A model generated the notes under the pieces. It ran no database searches, had not been told where the DNA came from, and saw only the letters and a list, made by a program, of their open reading frames with translations. The translations under genes were made by a program, and so were the position numbers. Below, in pieces: positions 13,901-24,163 of a DNA stretch of 64,000 nt (positions within the stretch are counted from its first letter, which is position 1; each line of letters opens with the position of its first letter). Location of the stretch: the NCBI GenBank assembly GCA_008508345.1, contig QNGE01003002.1:32699-96698 (forward strand), in the 5' to 3' direction. The stretch comes from Paragonimus westermani (lineage: Eukaryota; Platyhelminthes; Trematoda; Plagiorchiida; Troglotrematidae).

Positions 13901-16900
13901 ATTTCTTAACTGACGATAAGACTCTGTGTACAGACAGTTCGACCGATTCAACCAAGCGCTAAGAAAAGAACGCGCTATTGGAAAATGAATGACTGTACTC
14001 ACAACCTCAGTGCGTGAAACATACGTTTTGCGAAACCTTAACCCTCTCTGTATACTTCCATTCTGCTCTGATTAATATAAATAATTGTTTCAAACGTTGG
14101 TTTGCATGGTTCGTTTATGTTTATTCTGACGCGTTTACCTACTTGACATGCCTATGCTTTCAAATATTGTCGTTTGTATTTCATTTGACCTTCAGATATT
14201 ACACATGCGAAACCGTTATTCTAAAGCTGATGATGACTGTAGGGGTTAACAGTTTACAAAACAGAACTTTGTAAGACTACGTCAGAAACAGGACGACGGG
14301 TACACTTTTCTTCGTGGACGATGTTAGTGTTCAGTAAGCCTTTTCTTCGTCTTTCTTATTTTCGGCATGTACTGATGGTTATCCGGTTGAGTTGTCATGA
14401 TTACTAAACCTCACCTCGTAATCGTACAGATATCACAGCTTTCGTATAGCTCTAATATCGGACGAAACATGAACCCTATCGCGGCAGAAAGAAAACGGAT
14501 GCACCGGTTGCATTGCAACCTATGGGCTTGTCGTTTAACTGTATCAGCAGTAAGCGAAAATTACTCAGGTTATTTGCATTGGTCAACTAAAGACAACTAA
14601 GTATCAGACACACAAATAACTATGCTACTGAGGCTATAACCACCCGATGGGTTGTTGCTGCCACAATCTGTCGAATGAAAAACAAAACACATTTGAAAGG
14701 TGAAGTAAATTTGATTTCAGCAGGTGCTCAAAGTGCCCTCCCTTATTGTGCTCATTTATCATTCTCGGCCAAAATCCGCAGAGCGGAGGTACTGGTTTGG
14801 AAGATCAGGTAGTCAGCGAGCACAATACTACCTAAAAAGATATCTGTTCCACAAATGTCCACATTGCTTCCTACACTGTCAATTTCTCTCATGAACCCGG
14901 TGGGAGAAGACCGCTCCACGGCGCCAGACCCAGTCTTGTCAAACCAGGAAAGCCCTGTCAGTCAAGTGACGTATCGCGTTAGTGTTTCTCTGAGCGGCAA
15001 ACAACGAACATGTCAAATAAACCGCGAGAAAGTTTAATGGCATACATTAAGACATACAGCTGGTGTATTGCCACACTGTGTTGTGTGACTAAGAATTTGT
15101 TGCTAACTGGAAGCATCCACGACTTCTCATGGAGTAGCTGACCATTCACAGCTTCAAACGACTTGGCAGCCAGAAAGGTCATTCGGGCGGTCACTGCTAG
15201 CTCTCATAAGAGTACACGCCTATTGGCTGTACAAGAGGTTGAAGAAACCTCACATCAAGCTTTTTTGGAAAGACTTGGGCCCATACAGTGCGTTCGGTTG
15301 TTAATATCTGACCAACAGCTACACCCATTCGGTTCTCTTCTTCTACGAGGCAATATTTGGCATGAAAGATTTAATCAAAAAAGCTTACTTCTGGCAACCC
15401 TTCACTTCTGACCTCTCAATTTGATCTCAAACCTAAGTTTTGGACTAGAATAGTGGAAATTCGAATAATTAAGCTACTGGACTTCAACGAAAACTTAACA
15501 GGTGAGACTAGCACTCTTTAGAAACTGAATTGCAGCCTACTGCAGAACAGTCTTGTTCATAATCATTACACTGACATGCGGTTCCTGCACCAATTCAACT
15601 TGGAATTCGCAAGTCTGATTCCAACGGGGTGGAACTATTTATGGTGTGCATCTATTTCAATACTACTCTTCAGCAACGACGGATTGGTATCAGGGAAGCG
15701 ATGAACTAGTCAGCAAAGTCATCTGATCCTACATCGGTTGGCTTTCGCCTCTGCCACCATCTCACATATATAGAGTCCATCCTGATACAACAACGATACT
15801 GGACGAAACAAGGCTGACAAACCTTCGTGAGTGCAGTCAAGTAACTGGAGAATCAGTGAGCCATGGCCCAAACGAATGTTGAAACTTAAGCAGAATAACG
15901 TCGGCTACTTTGACCATTGGCTGTGATACAGCGTTTCCCTTCCTTTTCACCTTCTGGTTACGTTTATCAGACTGAACAGGAAACTAAGCGTCCCGAGCAC
16001 AGACTTTAGAGCCACTGAGCTCTCTCCAGGTCATTTTTTTTACCTCATCTCTTGGTAGGGATCTTCAGATGGAAATGATCAGACAGTGGTCGCTGATATA
16101 ACGAATGGTGGCTAAAATGGTAGACGATCAAGTGCTATCTGTTTACTGTGTTGCTATTTCAGATCGTAGACAGAGTGTGTCGTTTAGTGTTCGGTTAAAT
16201 TATTTTTCTCAGTTTATCTAAATCTGCGGGCGCCAGCAATAGTGGGATTCCATTTATCCTGTTACTCTGACATATCGGCTCACCCGTTCACTGTCTGAGA
16301 AACTATTTTTTGTTAAATTCTCGTCGGTGATGGGCTAATAATATCACTCCATTTCTTTTCACAAAAGAATCGTGCAAAAACTGCATTTCAACGATGAAGG
16401 CAAACAGAACGAGTTCTACTCACGGTATTTGACCACCGACGATATTTATTCAGTTCTCTTCTCCAATGACGCCAAATTTTTTTTAGAATAATTAGGTCAA
16501 ATATTCAAATTTTCCGACCAAGTGGCCACAACGATCACGAGAGTTTGCATCGTTGGATTTTTTCTTCTAAAGCTCTCTCGAACACAGAAGCTGTCTTGAT
16601 AGACCAATGTCATTAGAAGAACTAGTGTTTGACCATTATTCGTTAGTACGGTTCAATAATTGTGGACATACTGTGGAAGATTACGCAGTCATGTCTGAGC
16701 TGGACGCTTCTATGCAGCAGAGCAAGGGTGAATAGTTCGAAAATCTGTCGGGCCCAAGTTTAATGTCTTTTCACATGTGGCGTGTGTATCAAGCAAACAG
16801 AACAGTAAGCGGCGAGGATAAACCGTGAGGCAACCAAGTGGTTCTCGGCTAATACTTTTACGTTATGCTTGGCTTGCCCAGTTTGGACATTCCAAGGGGT

Positions 16901-19396
16901 AGGTCAGACAGCAGTTGCTGGTGCAAAGAATGCTGAATTGTTTCTTGCACCGGTCTTCCAGATTTTTGAGAAGGTTTTCTGGTCAGTTTGTGATTAGTTG
17001 CATGTAACTGTGATTATTAATTTTCAGTAAACTTCTCCGTATCACATGTGATGCGACTCTTTTTATCCCGTTAAGTTGTTTTTGTTATCAATCTCTTTTC
17101 TTTCTGTAAAACTCCCGTGGAAGACGTTCTAATATTGCCAGACTCTGGTTACCTATATAAGTGAGTACTATCCAAATTTCTAATGGTGTTATCCATTCTC
17201 CATTTCGTTGCTTCGGTGTTTGCACGGTCGTTCCAGTCAAGAAAGCTGTAATGTGCCGACATTCGATACCCACTATGTCGTTCTGTTCTGCTGACTGATC
17301 CGTTGCACAGGACCGCCAATTGGCGTCATTCGCTTCCCCTGATAAGAAACATCCGGCCGGCTAGGTTGCAGTAAACTGTTGCGTGTCTTGAATGCACACA
17401 GACACTCTCACTTATGCTTGCCGAGTAACCTCAGTGACAGGGACTTTCAGCACATCTGTTATTAAGTTCATGTAAATATGATACCCCAACACCGGTGAAT
17501 CCGGGTTCCAATCTCACATTTTCTTGAATGGGCTAACTGGGTCATTCTGGTGACCTATTTTCTTCAGATGTTTAACAGTCACCGATGACAGTTTCAGCAG
17601 CTGGTTAAATAAGTGCGTCATCCGCTGACTTAGTCATTCGTTGACGTTTTCTACTACCTAGTGAGACAGTTATCTGTGTTCTGCGCATGCAGACTTCGTT
17701 AAAACTACATACGAACTGACACATAAATTGAGAGAGAAAGTTTGTATGAGCTATGTTTGTGGTTACAGAAGGCAGGACCCTTGGTGAGTAAAACTACGTG
17801 TAACCGTGCGCGCGAAATCGTGCGAGGGAGAGCGTACTGTGATTTGTTCCTGAGGATGTTCGCAAAATGGTCCCATTTGCACTGCTGAAACAGAAATATA
17901 TTCTTGTGTTGATCTGTTCGAATTTGTACACTGATCACACTTATCTCACTGGGAGCCTAAAAGACTTTCTCGGGGATAACTATTCGTTATTAAAAATATT
18001 CACAGTATGTCTTATACATCTTGCAGCTTACCAAAAAGGCACAGACATCAAGCTCTCTAAAGCGGTGGATCAGCTAAAATATATTTACGTATACTCACAG
18101 CAGACTCAAAGGAGACGACCCAGTTGTCATGTTTCAAACACCAGAAGTTACTGGCCTTTAGGGAATCTATGTTGATGTACACTCACCAACAGGCTCCGTG
18201 CGCTCGAAAGTGTTTGAAGCAACACATCAGGTTATCTTAGTAATGAGAGTACAATATCTGGTGCAAATGTCTGCATGCCCATTCACATCTGTCTGCCGTA
18301 TATAATTCAGATGTTTTATGTTTCACACTGACAAAGCAAACGTAATGTTAACCTTTCGCGTTTGACAAAGTTGTTGAAGAGAACTCAGCGTTTCAAAGGC
18401 ACTAAATGTTGGTATAGAAGTAATTACAAAACAAGCTAGGCGAATGCCACTTTAATGTCACAGTGCTAGAAAATAAACAACTCTGTGTGGTGAACAAGAG
18501 TATCAATGTCTCATGATTAAACGACCAACTTGATTACGGTGAGATTACAATAACTGGAGATTCGCCTCAGTTGTGACCAACTCAAAATAAGTAGGAACGA
18601 CTTCGAATGGTTTGTGAATGAACGTGAAATCAGGAGACACTTAGAAGGTGTCAGTTGTTCTAAACCAACTCTCGTTTCACACTAATCAAAGAATTACTGA
18701 TAATCCACAGTTGACTACCTGTCACAACAACTCGCGACACCCTGGTTGTTGGGATGAATATCATGGACAGACGAACTTAGAACGGTCATCGTCAGTCATG
18801 GAAAAGTGAATTTTCGCAAACCGGATGAAAAGATGCACTAGTGAGGCGAAGCGAAAAGAGACCTAATGTTGTCTTGTCTGCCGTTGTCCGCAGGTGGCTC
18901 ATTAGTGATGAGAAGATAAGGTCAGCTTCAACAGCAATTGTTGTGTCGCTCGTCTGGAAGTGAAAAATCGTACAATATTAGGGATTTGCACCCTTAAATC
19001 AGTTTTCAACGTCTCCCAGACCATTAGTAAATTGGTGTTGGACGGTTCAACAAAACTGGTTCGGTAAATACCGTTGAAGAACTAGAACTATGGTTCACAC
19101 AACAGAACTTCCATTCTACAGTATGGACTGCACAAAACCTCGACTATAGTGACATCTGAGAATTTCGGTTTCGTTATCAAAACATCGGTATACAAATGGA
19201 TTAACATGTGTACCAAAATTTGGAAAAATGGATACCATTCAATAGGCATTGAAAACGTTTCCAGATAACGACTGCATCCTAGACATCCGTCACAAAAATG
19301 TTATCCATGAAATTTTCAAAATAAAACTGCTGCAACCTGCAGTTATGTTGTGTCGTAATTTGCGACTGGAACCGTGGAAAAATTTACCAATCATGA
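7915..19396. other. Long anonymous stretch with minor repeats
   Basis: No host exon or mobile element is recognised across about 11.5 kb. Visible items are a poly-C tract near 11085, a 35-bp dispersed repeat at 9981-10015 (listed separately), and a minus-strand frame near 12113-12345. That frame is preceded on its strand by an acceptor-like pyrimidine-rich string ending in ttttcag and encodes an Arg/Lys-rich segment; it is too weak to call as an exon. The region could be intronic or intergenic. Confidence 0.4.
9981..10015 (+). repeat. Dispersed 35-bp repeat, copy 1
   Basis: The block centred on gtgagtagtatagtgcga recurs with a few changes at 31057-31092 and 50351-50389 on the same strand. 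All three copies start with ctac-like sequence and a tagtagt block. Flanking similarity fades within about 20-30 bp. The family is unknown; it may be the conserved end of an old repeat. Confidence 0.6.
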
Positions 19397-19436
19397 AGTG
19401 GGTGATAGATTGTGATAAATATAAGGTATGAACAGA

Positions 19437-19516
19437 TTTTGGTATTCATATGTTCGCCGAGCTTGGCATTTAGGTTGCAAATGTTTCATCACCAGGCGAG
19501 GTGACATCATCAGTGC
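19437..19516 (+). repeat. Left arm of perfect-length inverted repeat
   Basis: This arm is the reverse complement of 19529-19608 with one mismatch in 80 positions. The mismatch (T at 19482) changes the residue that would sit in stem III of the hammerhead-like fold on the minus strand. Confidence 0.95.
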
Positions 19517-19528
19517 TGAAACACTTAC

Positions 19529-19568
19529 GCACTGATGATGTCACCTCGCCTGGTGATGAAACGTTTGC
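19529..19568 (+). ncRNA. Hammerhead-ribozyme-like core (minimal stem III type)
   Basis: The order of elements matches a hammerhead. Stem I would pair GCA (19529-19531) with TGC (19566-19568). The CTGATGA box is at 19532-19538. A 6-bp stem II pairs 19540-19545 with 19552-19557. GAAA follows at 19558-19561. The self-complementary ACGT at 19561-19564 would form a 2-bp stem III, which needs a second molecule, and cleavage would fall after T19565. One deviation is an unpaired T at 19539 between the CTGATGA box and stem II. Hammerheads with very short stem III are documented in Penelope-like retroelements. Activity is not shown here; this is a structural reading by eye. Confidence 0.45.
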
Positions 19569-19608
19569 AACCTAAATGCCAAGCTCGGCGAACATATGAA
19601 TACCAAAA
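19529..19608 (+). repeat. Right arm of inverted repeat
   Basis: This is the partner of 19437-19516. It carries the intact hammerhead-like core at 19529-19568 and reads on into the 3' tail of the inserted element. Confidence 0.95.
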
Positions 19609-21228
19609 CCATCAACCCGAGCTACGAACAACACCACCACTGTTCCCAACCATCAGGTATGAACAGAGTGATTATGTACCCACAAGGGTGGATCATTCAG
19701 TCAAATTCCGATTGTTTCAGCTGTGGCCCAAATTCGACAGCTCACGGTTTTTGACCGACTGCCATTGAAACGGTGAAGTGGATGAGAGAAGGAGGTTGGG
19801 TTGAAGGTATGGCGTGAATCTACAAAGTGTGCCACATTTGTGGTAGTAATTGTCTGAGAGACTACACTGTTGAATCAGGTCGGATGACGCCTACAGTTAC
19901 GTTCACATAAGCGTCTGAGAGTGCATCATAAATAAATACTTCCACACGGATAAGTAAATGACTGTAGACATTAAGTAGCTGCAGAAAGAATCACACTGTC
20001 CTTCTACCGTAAAAACAAAACTACAGTAGGTTTGAAAGAAATACGTAATTTAGCAGACTAGAGGATTCCGTTCATAACTGTATTTAATTTCTTAGTTACT
20101 TATGCAGCAAACCTGTCACCTTTCATTGGTAGCGAACTACATACCGCCTTCTTTTCCGTCATAGACACTTACTCCGCCCTCACGCAATGTTGCATAGTCG
20201 CGTCTACAAACACATCTAGCTGGCCACATCGTAACATCAACGTCCTTGAGAAAAACAAGTGCTTCGAAAACGTACTCTATGTACATAGTTGTACTCCTTT
20301 ATCAGTCGAGCAGTTCAACTTTCTTCTCTTATCAGTGGGACAAAGCTGCCGGAGCAAATACACTGCCCATTCAAAATATCTTTCTCAGAGTTCTCACGTT
20401 CAACACATCCGTCAACACAGCGTCTAATGAGCATGCCGAGGAGGGCCAGTTGATTACTCTGTTCAGATTTGAGTGTGAATGTGACGCTGATGTGGGCCGA
20501 GCTCAAAGTTACCAAAATGCCTGTTGGATCAACAAGTTCGCTAGTCACACAAGATATCATCCATATATCGCTTATAAACACTATATGCACAAATGGCTCC
20601 TCCTGGCCGGTCACTTTCAGGTGTCACCATGAAGATGTATGCAAACTACGGCCCCAGTGGGAATCACGCTGTCACACCATTCATTTACCGACACAGTTCC
20701 TCGTTGTGTTGTGAGTACAGAACTGCATTTGCTATTTCAGTTCTGTTGGGGGGTGTACGGACATCTAGGGCTTTTGGCCACAACACACTCACGCGAGTAT
20801 CTATGATCCTTTCATTCACGCTTTGGTAAGCAAGAATGTTACGTCAACTGAAAGCGTACTTTGTCCAGCCCCGTCAAGTCCACCTATTGTGTTGACGAAT
20901 GCGAAGTAGTTCTATAGGCTATATTCTAAAAACTTCTGTTTGACGGGTTCAAGGATGTGTGATAACCATATGGTCAACGAGTGGTTTGGTGTACATTTAG
21001 GATCAGGGTGCTTTCATCTTTCACATTTCATACTTCGTATTTGTCCTAGTACGATGTGAATTTTGTCTACGTAGTCAGTCTCATTTAGCCGGACAGTTTC
21101 AACACATTTATCCTGTTTAAATAAAGCAAGAATTCCGTTTGTGTCTTGAATTTCGGTCGTTAGGACACGCCCTTTCATGGGATGATGTGTCGAACTCGGA
21201 GTACTCCGCTGGGGTTGAAGACAACAGT

Positions 21229-21235
21229 NNNNNNN
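21229..21235. other. Assembly gap (7 N)
   Basis: A run of seven unknown bases lies at the 5' edge of the minus-strand Penelope-like element, between the two divergent copies. The order or spacing of the inverted pair could be affected by this gap. Confidence 0.99.
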
Positions 21236-21361
21236 CAAAATCCAGCACAGATGACAGATTAACGCCATAAGACTAGAAAAAGTTCTCAGACTCTAAATCC
21301 AAATCAAACTGCCTGGATTTATGTTGTGGACAGCAAAACTCTGGATGCACTGGAAGCATTT

Positions 21362-21594
21362 CAAGGCAATTACCACCGCAACTGCGGCACACCTTGTAGA
21401 TTCACGCCATACCTTCAACCCAACCTCCTTCTCTCATCCACTTCACCGTTTCAATGGCAGTCGGTCAAAAACCGTGAGCTGTCGAATTTGGGCAACAGTT
21501 GAAACAATCGGAATTTGACGGAATGATCCACCCTTGTGGGTACATAAACATTCTGTTCATACCTTGTTTTTATCACAACCTATCACCCACTCTA
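21362..21594 (+). pseudogene. Penelope-like element C-terminal fragment, opposite orientation
   Basis: The plus strand encodes the same C-terminal endonuclease end (AAHLVDSRHTFNPTS, then HRFNGSRSKTVSCRIW) as the minus-strand copy at 19668-19855, roughly 95% identical by eye over more than 200 bp. Only the 3' end of the coding region is present. It sits head-to-head with the larger copy, both 3' ends facing outward. It lacks the 218-bp palindromic insert, so it records the pre-insertion sequence. Confidence 0.85.
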
Positions 21595-22607
21595 TAGTGA
21601 TCTCTTAAGGTTCGAGTTGTTTCACAACCGTAGGGTGATTGTGTCAAAGCCCCGTTTCCATTTGCACTTTTGATTCGGTTAATCTCATTCGAAATTTTCG
21701 CTTCTCAGGTTCATTTCACTGCATCACTCTTTCTCCGTATTCGACATGATGATTATCCATGTCTTTCTATTGCCAATACTGCACATAAATCCACTTCTCT
21801 CTCTCTCTCTCGCTAATAATAAACCACAGCAAACTCGTTGCCTGATGAACGTGAACCGAACAGTAAATGTTGTACAGAATTATATTTCAGCATACAACTT
21901 TTCACTAGGCTATGTAGACAGTTACCATCAGATAGCCCTGTAACGTTTGATCACTCTAGCTGATCATCTAGACGGATTTCATCGTTGGTACCACTGGCTC
22001 GAGACTTGAAAGGCACCGTTTTCCGAGTTACTTATTTTACGGCTGTCATTCAGGTCGCCAATTCAAAAAGTCTTGTCATGGGTAAACGTATTAACTAGGT
22101 ACTTCAAGCGAGACCACACCTAGTTCACATGACCAAACGGGTTGAACAACGTAAGTGATCGAGAAATAGAACGGACACTGTTTTCCCGAAGGATTTTGGA
22201 AAACTTATGTGGAGCAAAACAGACTACGCCGAGACACTAAGCTTTTTGACCAAACGGTCGCTATAATTAAACGACTACACCGGCTTAACCGAATTGTATG
22301 TTCCTCAGTGACACTTCGCAGACACAAATGAGTGACTCCAGGGACCATTGTTTGTCCCCTTCTAGCATGCTAGGACATCAATATGATGTTGATGTCGTCG
22401 TCGTCGCTATCAACACCAACAGCATCATAGCCTCGTTTTCAACCTCAACATCAGCATCCTGATTATCATTCTCCTCAATCCTATCAACCTCATAATCAGG
22501 ATCCTCATTCTCATTCTTAACTCTGTCCCCTTCACTATCAAAACCCAGACAATGGAGTATCCCTTGTCATCAGGCGACCAGCTGGAATGAATTATTTAAA
22601 ACTAATC

Positions 22608-22651
22608 TCCGAACATATCACCATATGAAACGCATAACAAATATGTTCGGA
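22608..22651. repeat. 11-bp perfect inverted repeat with 22-nt spacer
   Basis: tccgaacatat at 22608-22618 is the exact reverse complement of 22641-22651. It can form a hairpin. No coding context was recognised and the function is unknown. Confidence 0.7.
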
Positions 22652-23808
22652 TCCACTGGCATTTCCATCTGCTGTTGGCTACCACACTCGTCACACTTCG
22701 ACTGTTCACAACATTTACACTCTGCTCATAAAAGTCGATACAGCCAGCTGAAAGCCATTTTCTAATAGTGTGTGTGCTTTGGTTCCAACTGTTGAAAATC
22801 ACGATCGACATGTATATGAAAGGAACAAATCAGGTTGAGTGCGCCTAAAAGAACAGGTTTCCGTTCACGTCTTCCACCAGGATTTCAATTCTTTCTAACA
22901 CGGATAAAACGTGTTTCAATTATCTCCCGTTCAAACTTTTCAGTTGCACTGATCCCTTATAAGTGTGTTGAACGCGAGTGTGACATTTTCCAGTAGCATA
23001 CTCATCCGCCACTCTTACCAACCGAAGGTTTGTCCGGATCGTCATTCACCGAAGTACAATGTCACACTGTGACGTCACTGTGCAACAAACTCCACATGTT
23101 TTCACTGTGGCTTCATACGAGTGTCACCTCATTCCTACTGGTTGGAGGGTTCCCCGTTCAACTGCGTCAATTCCGGCAGCACTGAAGATGGCTTTAACAA
23201 CCACCGTCACGTTTCAGGCCAAACCTGATGGTGACAGCATAAAGCCAATTGCACGCAATTCTACAACTTAAGGTATCCACCTTGCACATCATCCACCAGC
23301 CTTAGATGAATAATCGATTAATGCCTTTGTCATTCCAACATAAAACGAGGATAGTTTCGTACATTTTGCTGACAACTCAGCGGTTAGGTCTGGAATTAAG
23401 TGTACCACGCTGGAAATTCAAAAGTCTGGTATTTAATATCCAGTACTGAACTGGAAATACAGTTTGGAGTTATTCAGATGGTAACGGTAGGAACTTCGGC
23501 CAAGGTCGTAGCCTCTATTCACAGAGCTACTTATCGGATGTGTCATTGAGCCAACAAATAATGCGAATTTTTCTTATCCCGTCACTTACGTTCAACCATA
23601 CTTGACTGTCTTCTTTCTGTCACCATATGTGGCGGTTGTATTCACTTGTCTCATTGGGTCAATTGTCCGCATCCAAGAAATGCTGTTCACTGTGAAGTTA
23701 AAAGTAGAATAACAGATAAACCGGTACTGATAGACAACAGGCTTCATTTGAACCATAATTGAGTTGAAACCATCGCAAACATTTGGTTTCAATGAACGTC
23801 AGCATACT

Positions 23809-24163
23809 CGTTTGCACGCCAATCACAAAACGGCTGATTGGTTTCAGCCTGCACACGAAAGGAAAGGCAACAGCTAAGGAAGGCATTTGGCATACCATCC
23901 TGTAACCACGATGACCGAGGCCCGTTTTTTAGAGAAAGTGTCTGGGCTACAATCTGCCGCTTAATCACGGGTCGCCGGTTCGATGCTGAGGCGTGCATGA
24001 TGCTGACAAGCACCAATTGGGTCGTAAACAACTGTTTCCACCTCTTCGCTCTTTTCTTTTCTCAACCTCTCTTAAGGTCAAGGTGGATGCTTATGCGTTT
24101 GCATACCAACCACAAAACGGCCGATGATTGTACTCTGTAAAGGAGAAGAAGCGCAACAGTTAA
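23809..24163. repeat. Pair of direct repeats flanking a tRNA-like segment
   Basis: The block cgtttgcacgccaatcac and following bases at 23809-23840 recurs with small changes at 24096-24130. In both cases it is followed after about 20 bp by an aaagg...gcaacagctaa-type block (23857-23878 and 24139-24163). Between them, near 23965-23990, the string gtcgccggttcgatgctga resembles a pol III B box and T arm. This may be a duplicated repeat or two tandem diverged units of a tRNA-derived element. Confidence 0.45.

Larger units (their letters stand above)
19437..19654 (+). mobile_element. 218-bp palindromic insertion with 13-bp target-site duplication
   Basis: The segment is flanked by identical 13-mers (aggtatgaacaga) at 19424-19436 and 19655-19667. 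The related copy at 21362-21594 has only one such 13-mer at the matching place, so it shows the empty site. The insert has 80-nt arms, 19437-19516 and 19529-19608, that are reverse complements with a single mismatch (19482/19563), separated by a 12-nt loop. The right arm continues into a 46-nt unpaired tail ending in caaccatc. The layout is an inverted copy of a segment fused head-to-head to the same segment plus its 3' tail. This resembles a 5'-inverted retroelement end. The parent element is probably Penelope-like, which is inferred from the hammerhead-like core. Confidence 0.85.
19397..21236 (-). pseudogene. Decayed Penelope-like element, RT plus GIY-YIG, disrupted by a 218-bp insertion
   Basis: Reading the minus strand from 21236 downward gives ordered Penelope-type motifs in shifting frames. 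These are an N-terminal RT block (ETDYVDKIH, about 21180-21035); LTIWLSHILEPV near 20950; motif A as LSVDVTFLLT near 20855; a G..PLGP-type motif B near 20640; motif C as YMDD at 20556-20567; a thumb block (LKSEQSNQLALL) near 20460; the KGDRFAA.VTKKLN linker near 20110; and a GIY-YIG-like nuclease (FTYPCGSIYL) near 19940. The C-terminus (VDSRHTFNPTSFSHP, then FNGSRSKTVS) lies at 19855-19690. There are many stops and frameshifts. An insertion at 19437-19654 splits its last part. A 7-N gap lies at its 5' edge, so the true start is hidden. It is not functional. Confidence 0.85.

Noticed and set aside
20246..20632. Plus-strand frame of 128 codons
   Set aside because: It is antisense to the Penelope RT motifs (YMDD on the minus strand), so it is a shadow.
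19397..21594. DNA transposon with long terminal inverted repeats
   Set aside because: The inverted arms encode the Penelope C-terminus and the interior encodes its RT; no transposase is present.
22385..22530. Imperfect CAT/GTC-rich tract as a coding or CRISPR-like array
   Set aside because: Irregular spacing, no repeat-spacer structure; degraded microsatellite.
23155..23230. Second hammerhead candidate (ctgaagatg followed by cgtttcagg)
   Set aside because: Lacks the GAAA strand and a matching stem II in the needed order.
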